Origin: Ovis canadensis
Lineage: Eukaryota; Chordata; Mammalia; Artiodactyla; Bovidae
DNA: 64,000 nt
Reading direction: 5' to 3'
NCBI RefSeq assembly: GCF_042477335.2
Contig: NC_091251.1
Location: forward strand, 36,968,501 to 37,032,500
The notes beneath the pieces are model-generated. The model did no database searches and was not told where the DNA came from. It was given only the letters and a program-made list of their open reading frames with translations. Both the position numbers and the translations under genes were made by a program. Below are positions 32,717-43,842 of this stretch, piece after piece; the stretch's first letter is position 1; each line of letters begins with the position of its first letter.

Positions 32717-33602
32717 AACCCAAAACATAAAACAGAAGCAATATTATAACAAATTCAATAAAAACTTAAAAAATGGTCCACATTAAAAAATAGTTTAAAA
32801 AAGAAAAAGGAATCCCTGATTCTGGATGCCGAAGGGAATAAGGAGCATGGAGGTATTGGAGCTTGAACAGAGGGCTCTTGCAGGGTCAGGTATCCTATGC
32901 ATGTGCCATCTTCTAAGAAAGCCTGAGAGCGGGGCCATGTGTGCAATATATTCTTTGGCAGCTCTCCTCGGTCACAGTATGGACCTGCAAATGCTTTACA
33001 GAAGCGTTGAAAGGTTCTCCCAACTGGACAAAAAGAAAGGCACAAGGTGGGCTCTCGCAGCTGTAAATTGTGCCTCAGTGCCACTGACTTCTGTAGCAAG
33101 CTCTCCCCAGGCAGAGCTGCTGAAGTACAGAGTTGCTTGGGCAAATTCTGAACCACAGGGTGTTTTGAGGTCACACTGTAGGGTTGCATTTAGCAGGGCT
33201 ATTCTGTTAGAGCCTGTAAAATAATGGACTTAATAAGATGAGGAACAAAAGTCCATAAAAGGGAGACTGCAGAGGAAGAGGAGAAAGAAAGAAAAGGAGC
33301 TGTATAATCCAATAGGACTTTATCACCTTCACTTGACCAGGTTTCGTGATAAGCGATCTGTGACTGTGAGTCAAAGAAACAGTGCTCACACGTAGGGAGA
33401 ATGCTGGGAGGAGTATATAAAACAAGAAGTGAAAACCTGTTGATGGTCACAAGACAGGTATTAATAGTCAAAAGTGACTCTATTCTCAGGGGCTATGACC
33501 ACCAGTTAAAATCTGCCCCCTTGTGGACAAACAAAATATTACCATGAGTTTTTCCATTAGGGTCTTGGAGATGATTGATTTAATCCCCTTGCAGTCTAAA
33601 AT
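32717..33602. other. Intergenic, nothing recognised
   Basis: Two antisense frames of 132 and 144 codons overlap at 32,755-33,224; neither has a recognisable motif and the overlap is typical of chance. Confidence 0.4.
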
Positions 33603-33737
33603 CCTGAAAGTGAAAGTGAAGTCGCTCAGTCCTGTCCGACTCTCAGCGACCCCATGGACTGCAGCCTACAGGCTCCTCCGTCCATGGGATTTTCCAGGCA
33701 AGAGTACTGGACTGGGGTGCCATTGCCTTCTCCGCAG
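33603..33737 (-). repeat. Bov-A SINE, minus, abutting BovB
   Basis: GTGAAAGTGAAGTCGCTCAG, CCCATGGACTGCAGCC and GGTGCCATTGCCTTCTCCG. It directly abuts the inverted BovB segment. Confidence 0.85.
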
Positions 33738-34436
33738 TTTGAAAGCAGCAATTCGAAAATATCTTTTCTTCAGGTGCTCGGGCTTCTTTATGGTCCAGCT
33801 CTCACATCCGTACATGACTCCTGGAAAAAAAATAGCTTTGACTATACCGACATTTGTCGGTGAAGTGATATCTCTGCTTTTTAATATGCTGTCTAGGTTT
33901 GTCACAGTTTTCCTTCCAAGGAGCAATTGTCTTTTAACGTTATGGCTGTAGTCACCGTCTGCAGTGATTTTGGAGCCCAAGAAAAGAAAATCTGTCACTG
34001 CTTCTACTTTTTCCACATCTATGTCCCATGAAGTGATGGGACCAGACGCCATGATCTTAGTTTTTTGAATGTTGAGTTTTAAGCTAGCTTTTTCACTCTC
34101 CTCTTTCACCTTTATCAAGAGAAGTTTTAGTTTCTCTGTTTTCTGCCATTAGAGTGGTATTATCTGCATATCTGAGGTTGATATTTCTCCCTGCAATCTT
34201 GATCTCAGCTTATGATTCATCCAGCCTGGCATTTCGAATGATGTACTCTGCATATAAGTTAAATAAACAGGGTGACAGTATACAGTCTTGTTTCCAAATT
34301 TTCAACCAGTCCACTGTTCCATGTCCAGTTCTAACTGTTGCTTCTTGACCTGCACACAGGTTTCTCCGGTGGCAGGTAAGATGGTCTGCTATTCCCATTT
34401 CTTTAAGAATTTTCCACAGTTTCTTGTGATCCACAC
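33738..34436 (-). mobile_element. BovB LINE, inverted 5' segment
   Basis: Minus-strand frames encode parts of the BovB ORF2: KLWKILKEMGIADHLTC, then AEYIIRNARLDES, SLKLNIQKTKIMASGP, FLGSKITADGDYSHNVK and YGCESWTIKKPEHLKKR. Several stops and frame changes break the frame. Its consensus continuation (QSILKEI onward) is the plus-strand segment that starts at 34437, so the two halves form one insertion with a 5' inversion. Confidence 0.85.
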
Positions 34437-34733
34437 AAACCAATCAATCCTAAAAGAAATCAACCCTGAATATTCACTGGAAGGACTGACGCTGAAGCTG
34501 AAGCGCCAACAGTTTGGCCACCTGATGCGAAGAGCCGACTCATTGGAAGAGACCCTGATGCTGGAAAAATTGAGGGCAGGAGGAGAAGGGGGCAACAGAG
34601 GATGAGAAGTTTGGATGACATCACCGACTCAATGGACATGAGCTTGAGCAAACTCTGGGAGATAGTGAAGGGCAGGGAAGCCTGGAGCACTGCTGCCCAC
34701 AGAGTGGCGAAGAGTCGGACACGACTCAGCGAC
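34437..34733 (+). mobile_element. BovB LINE 3' segment, plus
   Basis: Reads QSILKEINPEYSLEGLTL and LMRRADSLEETLMLEKL, then the BovB 3'UTR to CGGACACGACTCAGCGACTAA. It picks up the BovB consensus shortly after the point where the inverted segment stops. Confidence 0.85.
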
Positions 34734-36210
34734 TAAACAACAGTAGCTTTCAGATTAAAAACTAATTTTCAAGGACCTCGTTACTTTTTGCTGAATCTTC
34801 CTTGTGCATTATATGGAGGTGGATCTTATAGGGGGAAAAGCTATATTACTGTCCAGGGACATGGTGTTGGTGGGATTAAGCTGAACTACTTACTAAAGTA
34901 CATGGCATCCCATGGATATACAGGGAAAGCAGAAAATAGAGCTAGCACCCATTAGCAAAACTCTTGAGTTGTTTCTTTAACTAAAAGTGAAGGTTCAGAC
35001 TGACAATCAAAGATTTAAAATCTTCAGGTAGAGGTGAATCAACATTTTTCTTTTCTTTTATTGATCTTTCTTATCTTATGTCCATATAGGGCTACAGGCT
35101 TCCACCAAAAAGCATCAAAGACGATTGTTAAATTTTGCCAACAATAGGCTTTTGATACTATTTTTAATGGTGAAATCTAGTTCTTTTAGGACATTCACTC
35201 TTAGATTTTTCCATTCAATCAGTATTTAAAGAGTATTTATTGAGCAAACACTTGCTGAACGTTTGCAGTATTCCAGGCTCTGTGCTTGGAACAGAGGTTA
35301 CTTCAGGGAACCAGACAGATGCTGTTTCTACCCTCATGAGACAATCAAATAACTTTTCAAAAGCTGAGGAACACAGTTAATTTAATATACTAGTGATAAG
35401 GGCCATAAAGGAAAAGCACAGAGTGTGATGCAAGCAGAACAGAGACTGTCCATTTAGGCTGGGGCTTCTGGGAAGGCTGGCCTAAGGAAAGGAGGGGCAC
35501 ACAGGGTTTAAGCGGGTAGAAGGGGAGGGGTGAAGGGGATAAGGCACATAGGCAGGAACTAGACGTAAAATCTTGAGTTGACAGGAACCCTGATGAGTTC
35601 AGGGATCTGAAAAGAGGAGTTTTAGGAGGGTTAGGGAGACAGGGAGAGTGGTTTGGGGTGAGGCTCCTTTGCGTGGCCTGGTAGGCAGAGGTAAGGACTG
35701 TGGTCGTTATTCTAAGACTTATGAAAAGCCACTGATACAGTTTAGGTGTGGGGGCGGGCAGGGGCGGTGGAGAGCACAGGCGCAGAACTAAATTTGTGTT
35801 TTCCAAAGATTACTCCGCATAGTAGGGTTGACAACAAAGCCATGGAGAACCCCTGTGTCAGCTTTCTAAGGAGCAAGCCCAGAGCCCCACATCAGGGAAG
35901 TTCACGGATGAATGTGTTTTATCAACTCTAAAATTGTTCGTTGTTTTCATCTCGTGCATTCTGCCAACTCTGCCAGTTCCCAGCCACTTCAGAGGAGGTC
36001 AGTGAGGCCTGTGGAATTAAACTCAGGGTCACAGAACTATTTAGTAGCAAAGCCAGTGTAAAGAGAGGAACCTAGCTTCCATGACTCCCAGACTACTGCT
36101 CATTTCACTCTAGCTGGAGGCCTCTGAGGAGGGAGGGTGTTTTTCTTTTTCTTTTTGTCGGTGGTGGGCTTTATTTTTGGTTTTGTTTATTTATTTATTT
36201 ATTTTTAATT
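34734..36210. other. Intergenic with L2/MIR-like traces
   Basis: No gene. Around 35,215-35,345 the phrase AGTATTTATTGAGCAAACAC and CCAGGCTCTGTGCTTGG is L2-like (minus). Around 35,990-36,110 an old MIR-like stretch is possible. A 138-codon minus frame at 35,390-35,806 is proline- and serine-rich and lies in GC-rich DNA, without a recognised motif. Confidence 0.4.
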
Positions 36211-36339
36211 TGGAGAAGGAAATGGCAACCCACTGCAGTACTCTTGCCTGGAAAATCCCATGGACGGAGGAGCCTGGTAGGCTACAGTCCATGGGGTTGG
36301 AAAGTCAGACACCACTGAGTGACTTCACTTTCACTTAAA
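36211..36339 (+). repeat. Bov-A SINE, plus
   Basis: GGAGAAGGAAATGGCAACCC to CACCACTGAGTGACTTCAC, then an A-rich tail. Confidence 0.9.
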
Positions 36340-37296
36340 AAAAAATTGCATCTGGGTTCTTTAAGGCCTTAATAATGACTGGGATCAGGAAATCATCATT
36401 TGAAGGAATCTTATCTGATTTTCAGGGAAACTGGAATTGACCCCCACGAGGACAGCAGAGATGGGAGTGGTAGTGTGAATGTGGGGTGTGAATGTGCTTG
36501 GAGGTGCTGCAGGGGAAGGATGGGTTAATGCTCCTTCCTCAATGTGGACTCAAGGGAAACTGTTCAGGGCTCGGCCTGGGACACACATGAGGAGTCAGGT
36601 ACATTATGCTCAAAGCTTTCTCAGAAGTAGGCAACAGAAAGGCTTACCAAGTAGCTATTAGATATAGTTAGGGCAATCTCCCCTCAACCTGACCTCCCCT
36701 GGCCTACCACTTGGTGGCTGTCATTTCAGGAAGACAAGAAAATTACCAAAAAAAAAAAAAAAAAAACTGGTTTGCCCCCAAGGGAGTGCAGTCCCCCACA
36801 CTGCCTGTGTGCATAGCCTGTGGCTGTACCTGCAAGGCTGAGAGGTTAATAGCCTCTGATTCAGAACATGTCCTGCCCAAATCAGCAGCAGCTTGTTTTT
36901 GGACATAGGCAAGCTCCAGTCTACCTCACCTGGATGGAGACAGGTGAGGTAGTGGGAGGGCAGTTGGAAGAGGGCCCAGAGGCTTGTGAAGGTATTGAAT
37001 GAATGCCTTTCTGTATTCCTACTGGCATGAATCCTGCCAGTAACAGCTTATCTAGGAAACAGCTTTGCAGTTGCTGAAGGTAGCCAATCAAACCTTCCAG
37101 AATAGGGTGGCTTCATGTTTGTTTGTTTGTTTGTTTTTTTGCAATAGTGTTTCCTGATTTAGGGAAATATATTTGTGACCAGAATGCCAATTCCCTAAGC
37201 TGTTTCACAGGCTATTCCATCTCACTCCTGAATCAGAGTTCTGCTCCCCATTTGGGGGACTGTTGCCTGGGCTCTAGCCCCTTGTTTCTGCATAGC
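36340..37296. other. Intergenic, short poly(A) at 36,750
   Basis: No gene. An A19 run lies at about 36,749-36,767 and a GTTT simple repeat at about 37,117-37,136. Confidence 0.4.
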
Positions 37297-37443
37297 TCAC
37301 CCTGACTGCTCAGGTGGCACTCATGGTAAAGAACCTGCCTGCCAGTGCAGGAGACTGTAAGAGATGCAGGTTTGATCCCTGGATTGGGAAGATCCCCTGG
37401 AGAAAGGCAAGGCAACCCACTCCAGTATTCTTGCCTGGAGGAG
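37297..37443 (+). repeat. Bov-tA SINE, 3'-truncated, plus
   Basis: CTCAGGTGGCACTCATGGTA, AACCTGCCTGCCAGTGCAGG, TTTGATCCCTGGATTGGGAA and TATTCTTGCCTGGAGG. The usual 3' part (from the ATGGACAGAGG word on) is absent. Confidence 0.85.
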
Positions 37444-37660
37444 ACTCCAGACGGGAAAGAGGAGGCGCGCATTGAGTCAAACACTGAGCACACAGGCACG
37501 TGTAGCGCCCTGACCCCAGCCTGGGAGGAAGAAAGCACAGAACACATGGCTGCTCCCCCAGCGTGGAGGGAAATAGAAGTGGTGGCCAGAGAATCCTCAT
37601 CTTAAGAGGATAGCTTTCGGGGTCATTTAAATGCAGTTCAGAGCCTTTATTTGCAGAAGT

Positions 37661-37664
37661 AAAA
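37661..37664 (-). terminator. Pol III terminator of tRNA-Leu(AAG) copy 2
   Basis: AAAA on the plus strand (T4 sense) 9 bp past the tRNA 3' end. Confidence 0.65.
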
Positions 37665-37672
37665 GGGACAGT

Positions 37673-37754
37673 TGGCAGCGGTGGGATTCGAACCCACGCC
37701 CCCGAAGAGACTGAAGCCTTAATCCAGCGCCTTAGACCGCTCGGCCACGCTACC
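37673..37754 (-). tRNA. tRNA-Leu (anticodon AAG), copy 2
   Basis: 82-nt type II tRNA, minus strand. It differs from the copy at 28645 at one base in the anticodon stem (TTCAG instead of TCCAG), turning a G-C pair into G·U. Loop TTAAGGC, anticodon AAG, variable arm and B box are unchanged. Still expected to fold. Confidence 0.95.
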
Positions 37755-38020
37755 CACTGACAGAACAGTAGGGGATGGGGAGGGTGACTTGAGGAATATA
37801 CTTTGTACAGTGCGCTCTCCTCCGCTTCCCTCCGCAGCCTGTGGTTCGTATATTTATCGTTCAGAGGAGGCTGTTCGTATCTCTTTCACCACCCCACCCG
37901 CCTCTTTTCCTCCTGATTTATTTTGCTTGCTTTCTTCTTTGAAGTCACAGTGCTTGAGATTTATGGAAAGAGCCTTATTGCACAAGAACGTCTGGAGAGG
38001 CCGGACAACCTTTATTGATC
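37755..38020. repeat. Duplicated flank of tRNA-Leu(AAG), copy 2
   Basis: Colinear with 28727-28955, sharing TATATTTATCG, TTCGTATCT, TTTCTTCTTTGAAG and CACAGTGCTTGAGATTTATGG. Beyond about 38,020 the similarity is lost. Confidence 0.8.
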
Positions 38021-39004
38021 TTATGGTCAAATTCTTCCTTTATTCTCTTCTACCACCTCTATTTAGAGATGAAGGAACTGTGACTCTGAGAGGTGACATG
38101 GCTGAGAAGCGACCCAGAAGAAGAAAAAGATTTGAAATCTTTCATCCATTCCATAAACCTTTTTTGATCTCCTGTGAGTACCAGGCAGTGTGCGAGAGCA
38201 AGCAAGTGCATTAATCTGGCTCTCCAGAAGCACACTGCATTGGGGAGAGAAAGCCAAAGACATTCTTTGCCACACCACTGAGTAGTCACTACTGCTAAGT
38301 TGTGTACAGGAAGCTGGGAGGAAAGCTTTCTATGGCACTCAAGGATAAGACGAAGTGGTTAATTCAAAAAATTCCTGGAGGAACTGATAAAGTCCCATGC
38401 CCTTTGCTTGGCAGTCAAGAGATATTGCTTGATAGGTGGACTTATGTCAAATGCCTGAGAATTTGTGGGAACCAGCAGAAATTGCAAGCTCCACTTCCAA
38501 GGTTAGAAAGAAGCTTGAGCTATCTATCATCTGACTGTTGTCCACATCAGAGTAATACGTGAAAATGGTTTGGGAGGGCTGCTTGGTGAAAATGAACAGT
38601 GAAGAAAGAAAACAGATTCCAACTCAGAAGCACTTCCCACCTTCTGTCTTAAGAGTAGTGCTTTTAGTGGGCATCTGGATGATAAAGAAACAGGGAGGGA
38701 GAGCTAGAGGATGGTGGAGGGTGGGAGTGAGAAGTACTTTCTGCTTTAACCAAGCTTCCTAAATTGAAGGTGTTCACAACTGTTTCTCTGCCAGTCATCC
38801 CCGCTTCCAAGGCAGACACACATGTTCTTACTTCTCCCTTCCTCCCTGCCTGACCGTGGAATCTCCCTCCCTGGTGGAACTCAGATCTCTCCAGTTTATC
38901 TCCAGGGTGTTGAGTAATCCACATCATAATGGAAAACTTAGCTTAGTTGTGGGGTGGGTGCCACTCTACAAATTATGATGCTATTTACCAACTTGAGGCT
39001 CATC
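38021..39004. other. Intergenic, nothing recognised
   Basis: No gene or firmly named repeat. Confidence 0.35.
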
Positions 39005-39195
39005 TAGTGTGGTGATCCTTAAATATCAGGGAACATTATAATCACCAGCGATGGGCTACTAATTACAAATGCAGAATCCAGGGCCTCGTCTCCAGAGATT
39101 TTGATTCTATGGGTCTAGGGTAAAGCCCAGGTTTCTGTATTTTTCATCAGTAGCCAAGGGACTCTGATGGGTTTCCCTTAGAAACCACCACTTGC
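39005..39195 (+). mobile_element. MER5-like hAT element, plus
   Basis: Order of words follows MER5: GTGGTGATCCTTAAATATC, GGAACATTATAATCACC, AAATGCAGAATCCAGGGCC, ATTTTGATTCTATGGGTCT. Diverged. Confidence 0.55.
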
Positions 39196-40373
39196 ACCTT
39201 TTTTTTTTTTTTTAATCTGCGGGAGCCAGGTAGTGATAGACGAAGGAGTGGCTGAGGACTGACTGTGAGGTCACCAGCCCTTCCACAATATGCTCCCCAC
39301 CTTCCTTCCATTCCCATCCTTTGGCACGGGCAATTTGTGCTTCCTCAGCTTTATGGTAAAGTACTCAGAAGATGCATCTTCAAGGGGGCCCCTTGCCTCT
39401 TCTTATGGAGTAATGAGCACCCCTCAGGCCGAGCTCCTTTGAAACTCTGTGGTCACTGCTGTGGATGGGCATGGAGGCCCAGCACTTGAGGAAGAGGACA
39501 TATAAAGGTGATGAGGGGAGTAAGCATACCCTATATCAGAGTGGCCAAGAAAAAGGACAGTTTGAAAAGGACACCTGGTGAAGGGCCTGCTGATGGATGG
39601 TAGGACCAGTAGATGTACGAATCCGTGTTAAGGTATTTTTTCTCTTTTGTTATTAAAAATGTTCAGGAAGTCTGTTAAACTCCACATCCTTGTGTTTTGT
39701 GTGTATTAGTGAATATAGGGCAGGTCTGTGTCCAGGCTTTGGGAGAAGGGTGAAATAGGCCAGAAACAGCTACAGCCCCATGGAGAAGCACTTGTGAGAA
39801 GCCAGGGACGAACCAAGAAGAAAATCGGAGCATCTGTTTTGCACAAGAGATTAAAGCGCTCCCCAGAGATCTTCCTGAACAGTTGCAGAAGGGAACTAGA
39901 ATGCTAATAGTGATGAAGCGTGGAGCTTGGATTATTGTTATACAAGGGAGGGCAATCTCCCAAATCTAAAATATTGGATCTATTTAGGTTACATCCCCTT
40001 TGGCTTATTATTTCCTTTGTTACCACTCAGATGCCTGGCTCCTAGTTTGCCATCTATGTCTCCTCATCCCATGCACTTTTTCCCAAATGATCTTTCATAG
40101 AACCCTGTTCCTTTGACTGTTAATAGTGGTGTCCCTCAAATGACACTCCAAGCTCAAATCAATTTGAAAAATCTTGAATTAAATGCAACTAGTCAAGCTT
40201 CTTTAATGCTGAGCTTCTCAGAACCTCACGCTCTGTGAATCTTGTGACTGCAAAGGAAAGGATATAATGAACAGTGTTTCCTCTAACTTTAGGTCATGAA
40301 ACTTTTTTCTTGAAGTACACTCATTAACATTTTACAGAACGACATTTGCCTGAGGCAAGGTGGCCCTCCAGTG
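39196..40373. other. Intergenic, nothing recognised
   Basis: A poly(T) run near 39,200; no gene seen. Confidence 0.35.
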
Positions 40374-40500
40374 TTTTTTGTTTTGCTTTTTGCTCACACT
40401 AGGTGGCATGTGGGATATTAGTTTCCCAACTAGGGACTGAACCCATGCTCCCTGCATTGTGAGCATGGAGTCTTAACCACTGAACCACCAGGGAAGTCCT
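40374..40500 (-). repeat. CHR-type SINE, minus
   Basis: CCAACTAGGGACTGAACCCAT, AGTCTTAACCACTGAACCACC and AGGGAAGTCCT are the reverse of the CHR head. Confidence 0.85.
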
Positions 40501-40849
40501 TCCAGTGTTTCTTCTCTCCTTCTCTCATAGTAACAGGGAGCCAGAATTTTAGCTGGGCACATGCCCACCCAGAATAAACCCTAAGTTTCCCAGTGTCCCT
40601 TGCAGTTGGGTCTGACCACGCTATTGCCAATGAGATATAACTGGAAATAGTGTGGGAGACTTTGGGACGTGTCCTCAAAAGGCAGTGCATGCCCTTTCCC
40701 TACCTTTCTTCTCCCTGCCGGCTGGCTGGACTGCAGACTGGAAAGCTGTGTTCAGAGCAGCCTTCTGGACCGTGACACAGAAACCACACAATGAGAGAGA
40801 AGAAGCCAGCATCTTGGGACACCTCACTAATCGTAGGCTAACTACCTTA
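40501..40849. other. Intergenic, nothing recognised
   Basis: No feature seen. Confidence 0.35.
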
Positions 40850-41044
40850 GGTTTCTCTCTGGTGGCTCAGAAGATAAAGAGTCTGCCTGAAATGTGGGAC
40901 ACCCGGGTTTGATCCCTGGGTCAGGAAGATCCCCTGGAGAAGGAAATTACAACCCAGTCCAGTATCTTGCCTGGAAAATCCTATAGGAGCTGGGCCAACT
41001 ACAGTCCATGGGTCACAAAGAGTCAGACACGAATGACTTCACTT
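40850..41044 (+). repeat. Bov-tA SINE, plus
   Basis: TTTCTCTGGTGGCTCAGAAG, GGTTTGATCCCTGGGTCAGG and CAGACACGAATGACTTCAC; the middle has small losses. Confidence 0.9.
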
Positions 41045-41270
41045 TGTTTACATAAGAAATAAACATTCATTTTGTTTAGACTATTACTTTGAGCTTTCTA
41101 TCATTAGCAGCCATTTGGGAAGCATGTAAAAGTGATCTTTTTTGGCTTTTTTTTTTTTCCCCTCAAAACAAGCTGTATATTAGGACATACACAAAGTCTA
41201 GGGATTTACACATAAGCTAACAAAAATAATAAAGGATATTCCAAAAAGGATACTTGGAATAGGAGAGGGC
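41045..41270. other. Short spacer
   Basis: AT-rich, nothing seen apart from a T-run near 41,148. Confidence 0.35.
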
Positions 41271-41283
41271 CTTAGCTGATTAA

Positions 41284-41494
41284 ATGGGCTTCCCTTGTAG
41301 CTCAGTTGGTAAAGAATCTGCCTGCAGTGCAGGAGACCTGGGTTCAATCCCTGGGTTGGAAGATCCCCTAGAGAAGGAAATGGCAACCCACTCCAGTATC
41401 CTTGCCTGGAAAATCTCATGGACAGAGGAGCCTGGTGGGCTGCAGTCCATGGGTTTGCAAAGAGTCAGGCACGACTGAGCGACTAACACTAACA
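41284..41494 (+). repeat. Bov-tA SINE with 13-bp TSD, plus
   Basis: Full-length: GGCTTCCCTTGTAGCTCAG head, GGAGACCTGGGTTCAATCCC, Bov body to GGCACGACTGAGCGACTAACA. Exact flanking direct repeats CTTAGCTGATTAA at 41271-41283 and 41495-41507 prove a single insertion. Confidence 0.95.
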
Positions 41495-41602
41495 CTTAGC
41501 TGATTAAGAGTATTTAGAATCAATAAATATATTCTAACAAATATACTAATTATAATTGTTCAAAAATTTTCTTCTAAAGCTTACGTCTGTCTCTCTATAT
41601 AT

Positions 41603-41860
41603 TTCAGTTCAGTTCAATTCAGTCGCTCAGTCATGTCCTACTCTGTCCATCAGCAACTCCCAAAGTTTGCTCAAACTCATGTCCATCGAGTCAGTGATGC
41701 CATCCAACCAGCTCATCCTCTGTCGTCCCCTTCTCCTCCTGCCTTCAATCTTTCCCAGCATCAGGGTCATTTCCAATGGGTCAGTTCTTTGTATCAGGTA
41801 GTCAAAGTATTGGAATTTTAGCTTCAGCATCAGTCCTTCAAATGAATATTCAGGACTGAT
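41603..41860 (-). mobile_element. BovB 3' end, minus
   Basis: TTCAGTTCAGTTCAATTCAG start, CAGCAACTCCCAAAGTTTGC, and the ORF end read backwards ([15 protein letters not shown] on the minus strand). Strongly 5'-truncated. Confidence 0.9.
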
Positions 41861-42794
41861 ACATATATATCTTTGCTCTCCTTCCCCTATCAGTAGGTCC
41901 AAGGGCTCTATACAAATATGTATGTATTTGAGTATAATAAACTGTTTTTCTTTCAATAAACTTCATTTGTCAAAGACAAATACAGTACTGTAAACAGTCT
42001 CCAAGGGCGTTGGCCCCGTGGCCCCACTCTTCAATCTTTCCCAGCATCATTTCCAATGAGTCGGCTCTGTACAGACAGTTCCTCAGAATCCACGGGAATT
42101 CTGAGCTTTCAGAGTCCAGAATGGTGCAGAACACACACTCAGCTGCTTAAGCTCATCCAGTCAGTAAGGTGAGCAAAAGGTCCCCTCCAGTCCTCATGCC
42201 TCCTTCATCCATCACTTCGTTTCTTAGCACTCCTGAGACAAGCTTCCTGGGTTCTTAACTGGAGGGCATTTAAGCACCAGCCCTTGGTGCTTCACCACAA
42301 CACTCTTAACTGTTGTGAGTCAAATCCAGGGAAGGGACCAAGGAGTTGGAAATGTTTTCCTTCCTGAGTGGAGCTTGTTCAGGGTACTCTTGACACGAAG
42401 CCTACTTGTAAGTGGCAGCAAACAGATCATAACAACAATGAAAATAAAAATGTAAATTACATAATAGATTAAAAGGTATAAATGAAATAGAAAAGAAAAA
42501 AGTAGAGCATGTAAGTGCGGGTCAGGCATGTGTGGGCTAGAATTTCAGGTGGGTTGGTCTGCGTGGGCCTCACTGGCAGACTTGAAGGAGGACAGTGAGT
42601 GAGCACAGCATCTGTGAGGGACAGACATCGGGCGTCCGGCCGAGGGGGTGGCCAGAGCAAACACCACAGGCAGGAACCCCCCGACCTATACAGAAAACAC
42701 AGCGAGAACAGATATGGATGGGGTGCGAATTTGTCACTAATGCGGCTCTTATCAACTCCCACTGATTTTGTCATTCTCTTCATATCTATTAGTT
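41861..42794. other. Intergenic with a short BovB scrap
   Basis: A scrap of reverse BovB (CTTCAATCTTTCCCAGCATC) lies at about 42,028-42,070. Otherwise unassigned; no gene. Confidence 0.4.
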
Positions 42795-43330
42795 ACTGTT
42801 CTTGTTTAGCCACTAAGTTGTGTCCAGCTCTTTGGAATCCCATGAACTGCAGCATGTCAGGCTTCCCTGTTCTTCACCATCTCCCGGAGCTTGCTCAAAT
42901 TTTTGTCCGTTGAGTCAGTGATGCTATTTAACCATTTCATCCTCTACTGCTCTCTTCTCCTTTTCCTTCAATCTTTCCCAGCATCAGGATCTTTTCCAAT
43001 GAGTCAGCTCTTCCCATCAGGTGGCCAAAGTATTGGAGTTTCAGCTTTAGCATCAGTTCTTCCAATGAATATTCAGGACTGATTTCCTTTAGGATTGACT
43101 GGTTGGATCTCCTTGCAGTGCAAGGGACTCTCAAGAGTCTTCTCCAGCACTACAATTAGAAAGTATCAATTCTTTGGCGCTCAACCTTCTTTATGGTCCA
43201 ACTCTCATGTCCATACATGACTACTGGGAAAACTATAGCTTTGACTATATGGACCTTTGTCGGCAAAGAGATATCTTTGGTTTTTAATATGCTGTCTAGA
43301 TTTGTATTGGTTATTATTCTTCTCTAAAGA
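42795..43330 (-). mobile_element. BovB LINE fragment, minus
   Basis: Minus-strand coding traces [19 protein letters not shown] and LMGRADSLEKILMLGKIEG, and beyond them the reverse of YGHESWTIKK-type sequence to about 43,330. Carries the 3' end; truncated 5'. Confidence 0.9.
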
Positions 43331-43558
43331 AGAACTTTCCTTTATCACATGAAAGATATTTGGCTACCCTGAAATATAATTCCTACAGGCTAGGCAGAGT
43401 AAATGTGCAGCTCTTATATTTTAATTATCAATTTTCATAAGGATTGATTCAGACTCAGAGGGGAATAGTGATCTTTGTCTTTTCACTGATGTGTCCCAAG
43501 TGTCTAAAATAGTGTCTGGCACAGGTAAATAAATAACATGTGAATGAAAAAATTTCCT
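43331..43558. other. L2-like trace
   Basis: Around 43,470-43,550 the phrase AAATAGTGTCTGGCACAGG resembles the L2 3' end (plus). Confidence 0.4.
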
Positions 43559-43832
43559 CATGCTGCTGCTAAGTCACTTCAGTCGTGTCCGACTCTGTGC
43601 AGCCCCATAGACGGCAGCCCACCAGGCTCCCCCAGCCCTGGGATTCTCCAGGCAAGAATACTGGAGTGGGTTGCCATTTCCTTCTCCAATGCATGAAAGT
43701 GATAAGTGAAAGTGAAGTTGCTCAGTCGTGTCCGACCCTCAGCGACCCCATGGACTGCAGCCTTTCAGACTCCTTCATCCATGGGATTTTCCAGGCAAGA
43801 GTATTGGAGTGGGTTACCCATTGCCTTCTCCT
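43559..43832 (-). repeat. Bov-A2 dimeric SINE, minus, with TSD
   Basis: Two reverse Bov-A monomers starting TGCTGCTGCTAAGTCACTTC and ending CCATTGCCTTCTCCT. Flanked by AAAATTTCCT at 43549-43558 and 43833-43842. Confidence 0.92.
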
Positions 43833-43842
43833 AAAATTTCCT

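Noticed and set aside
32755-33224. Opposing 132- and 144-codon frames
   Set aside because: Both strands are open over the same bases without any recognised domain, a usual chance pattern.
35390-35806. 138-codon minus-strand Pro/Ser-rich frame
   Set aside because: Composition follows the purine-rich plus strand of the region; no domain and no gene context.
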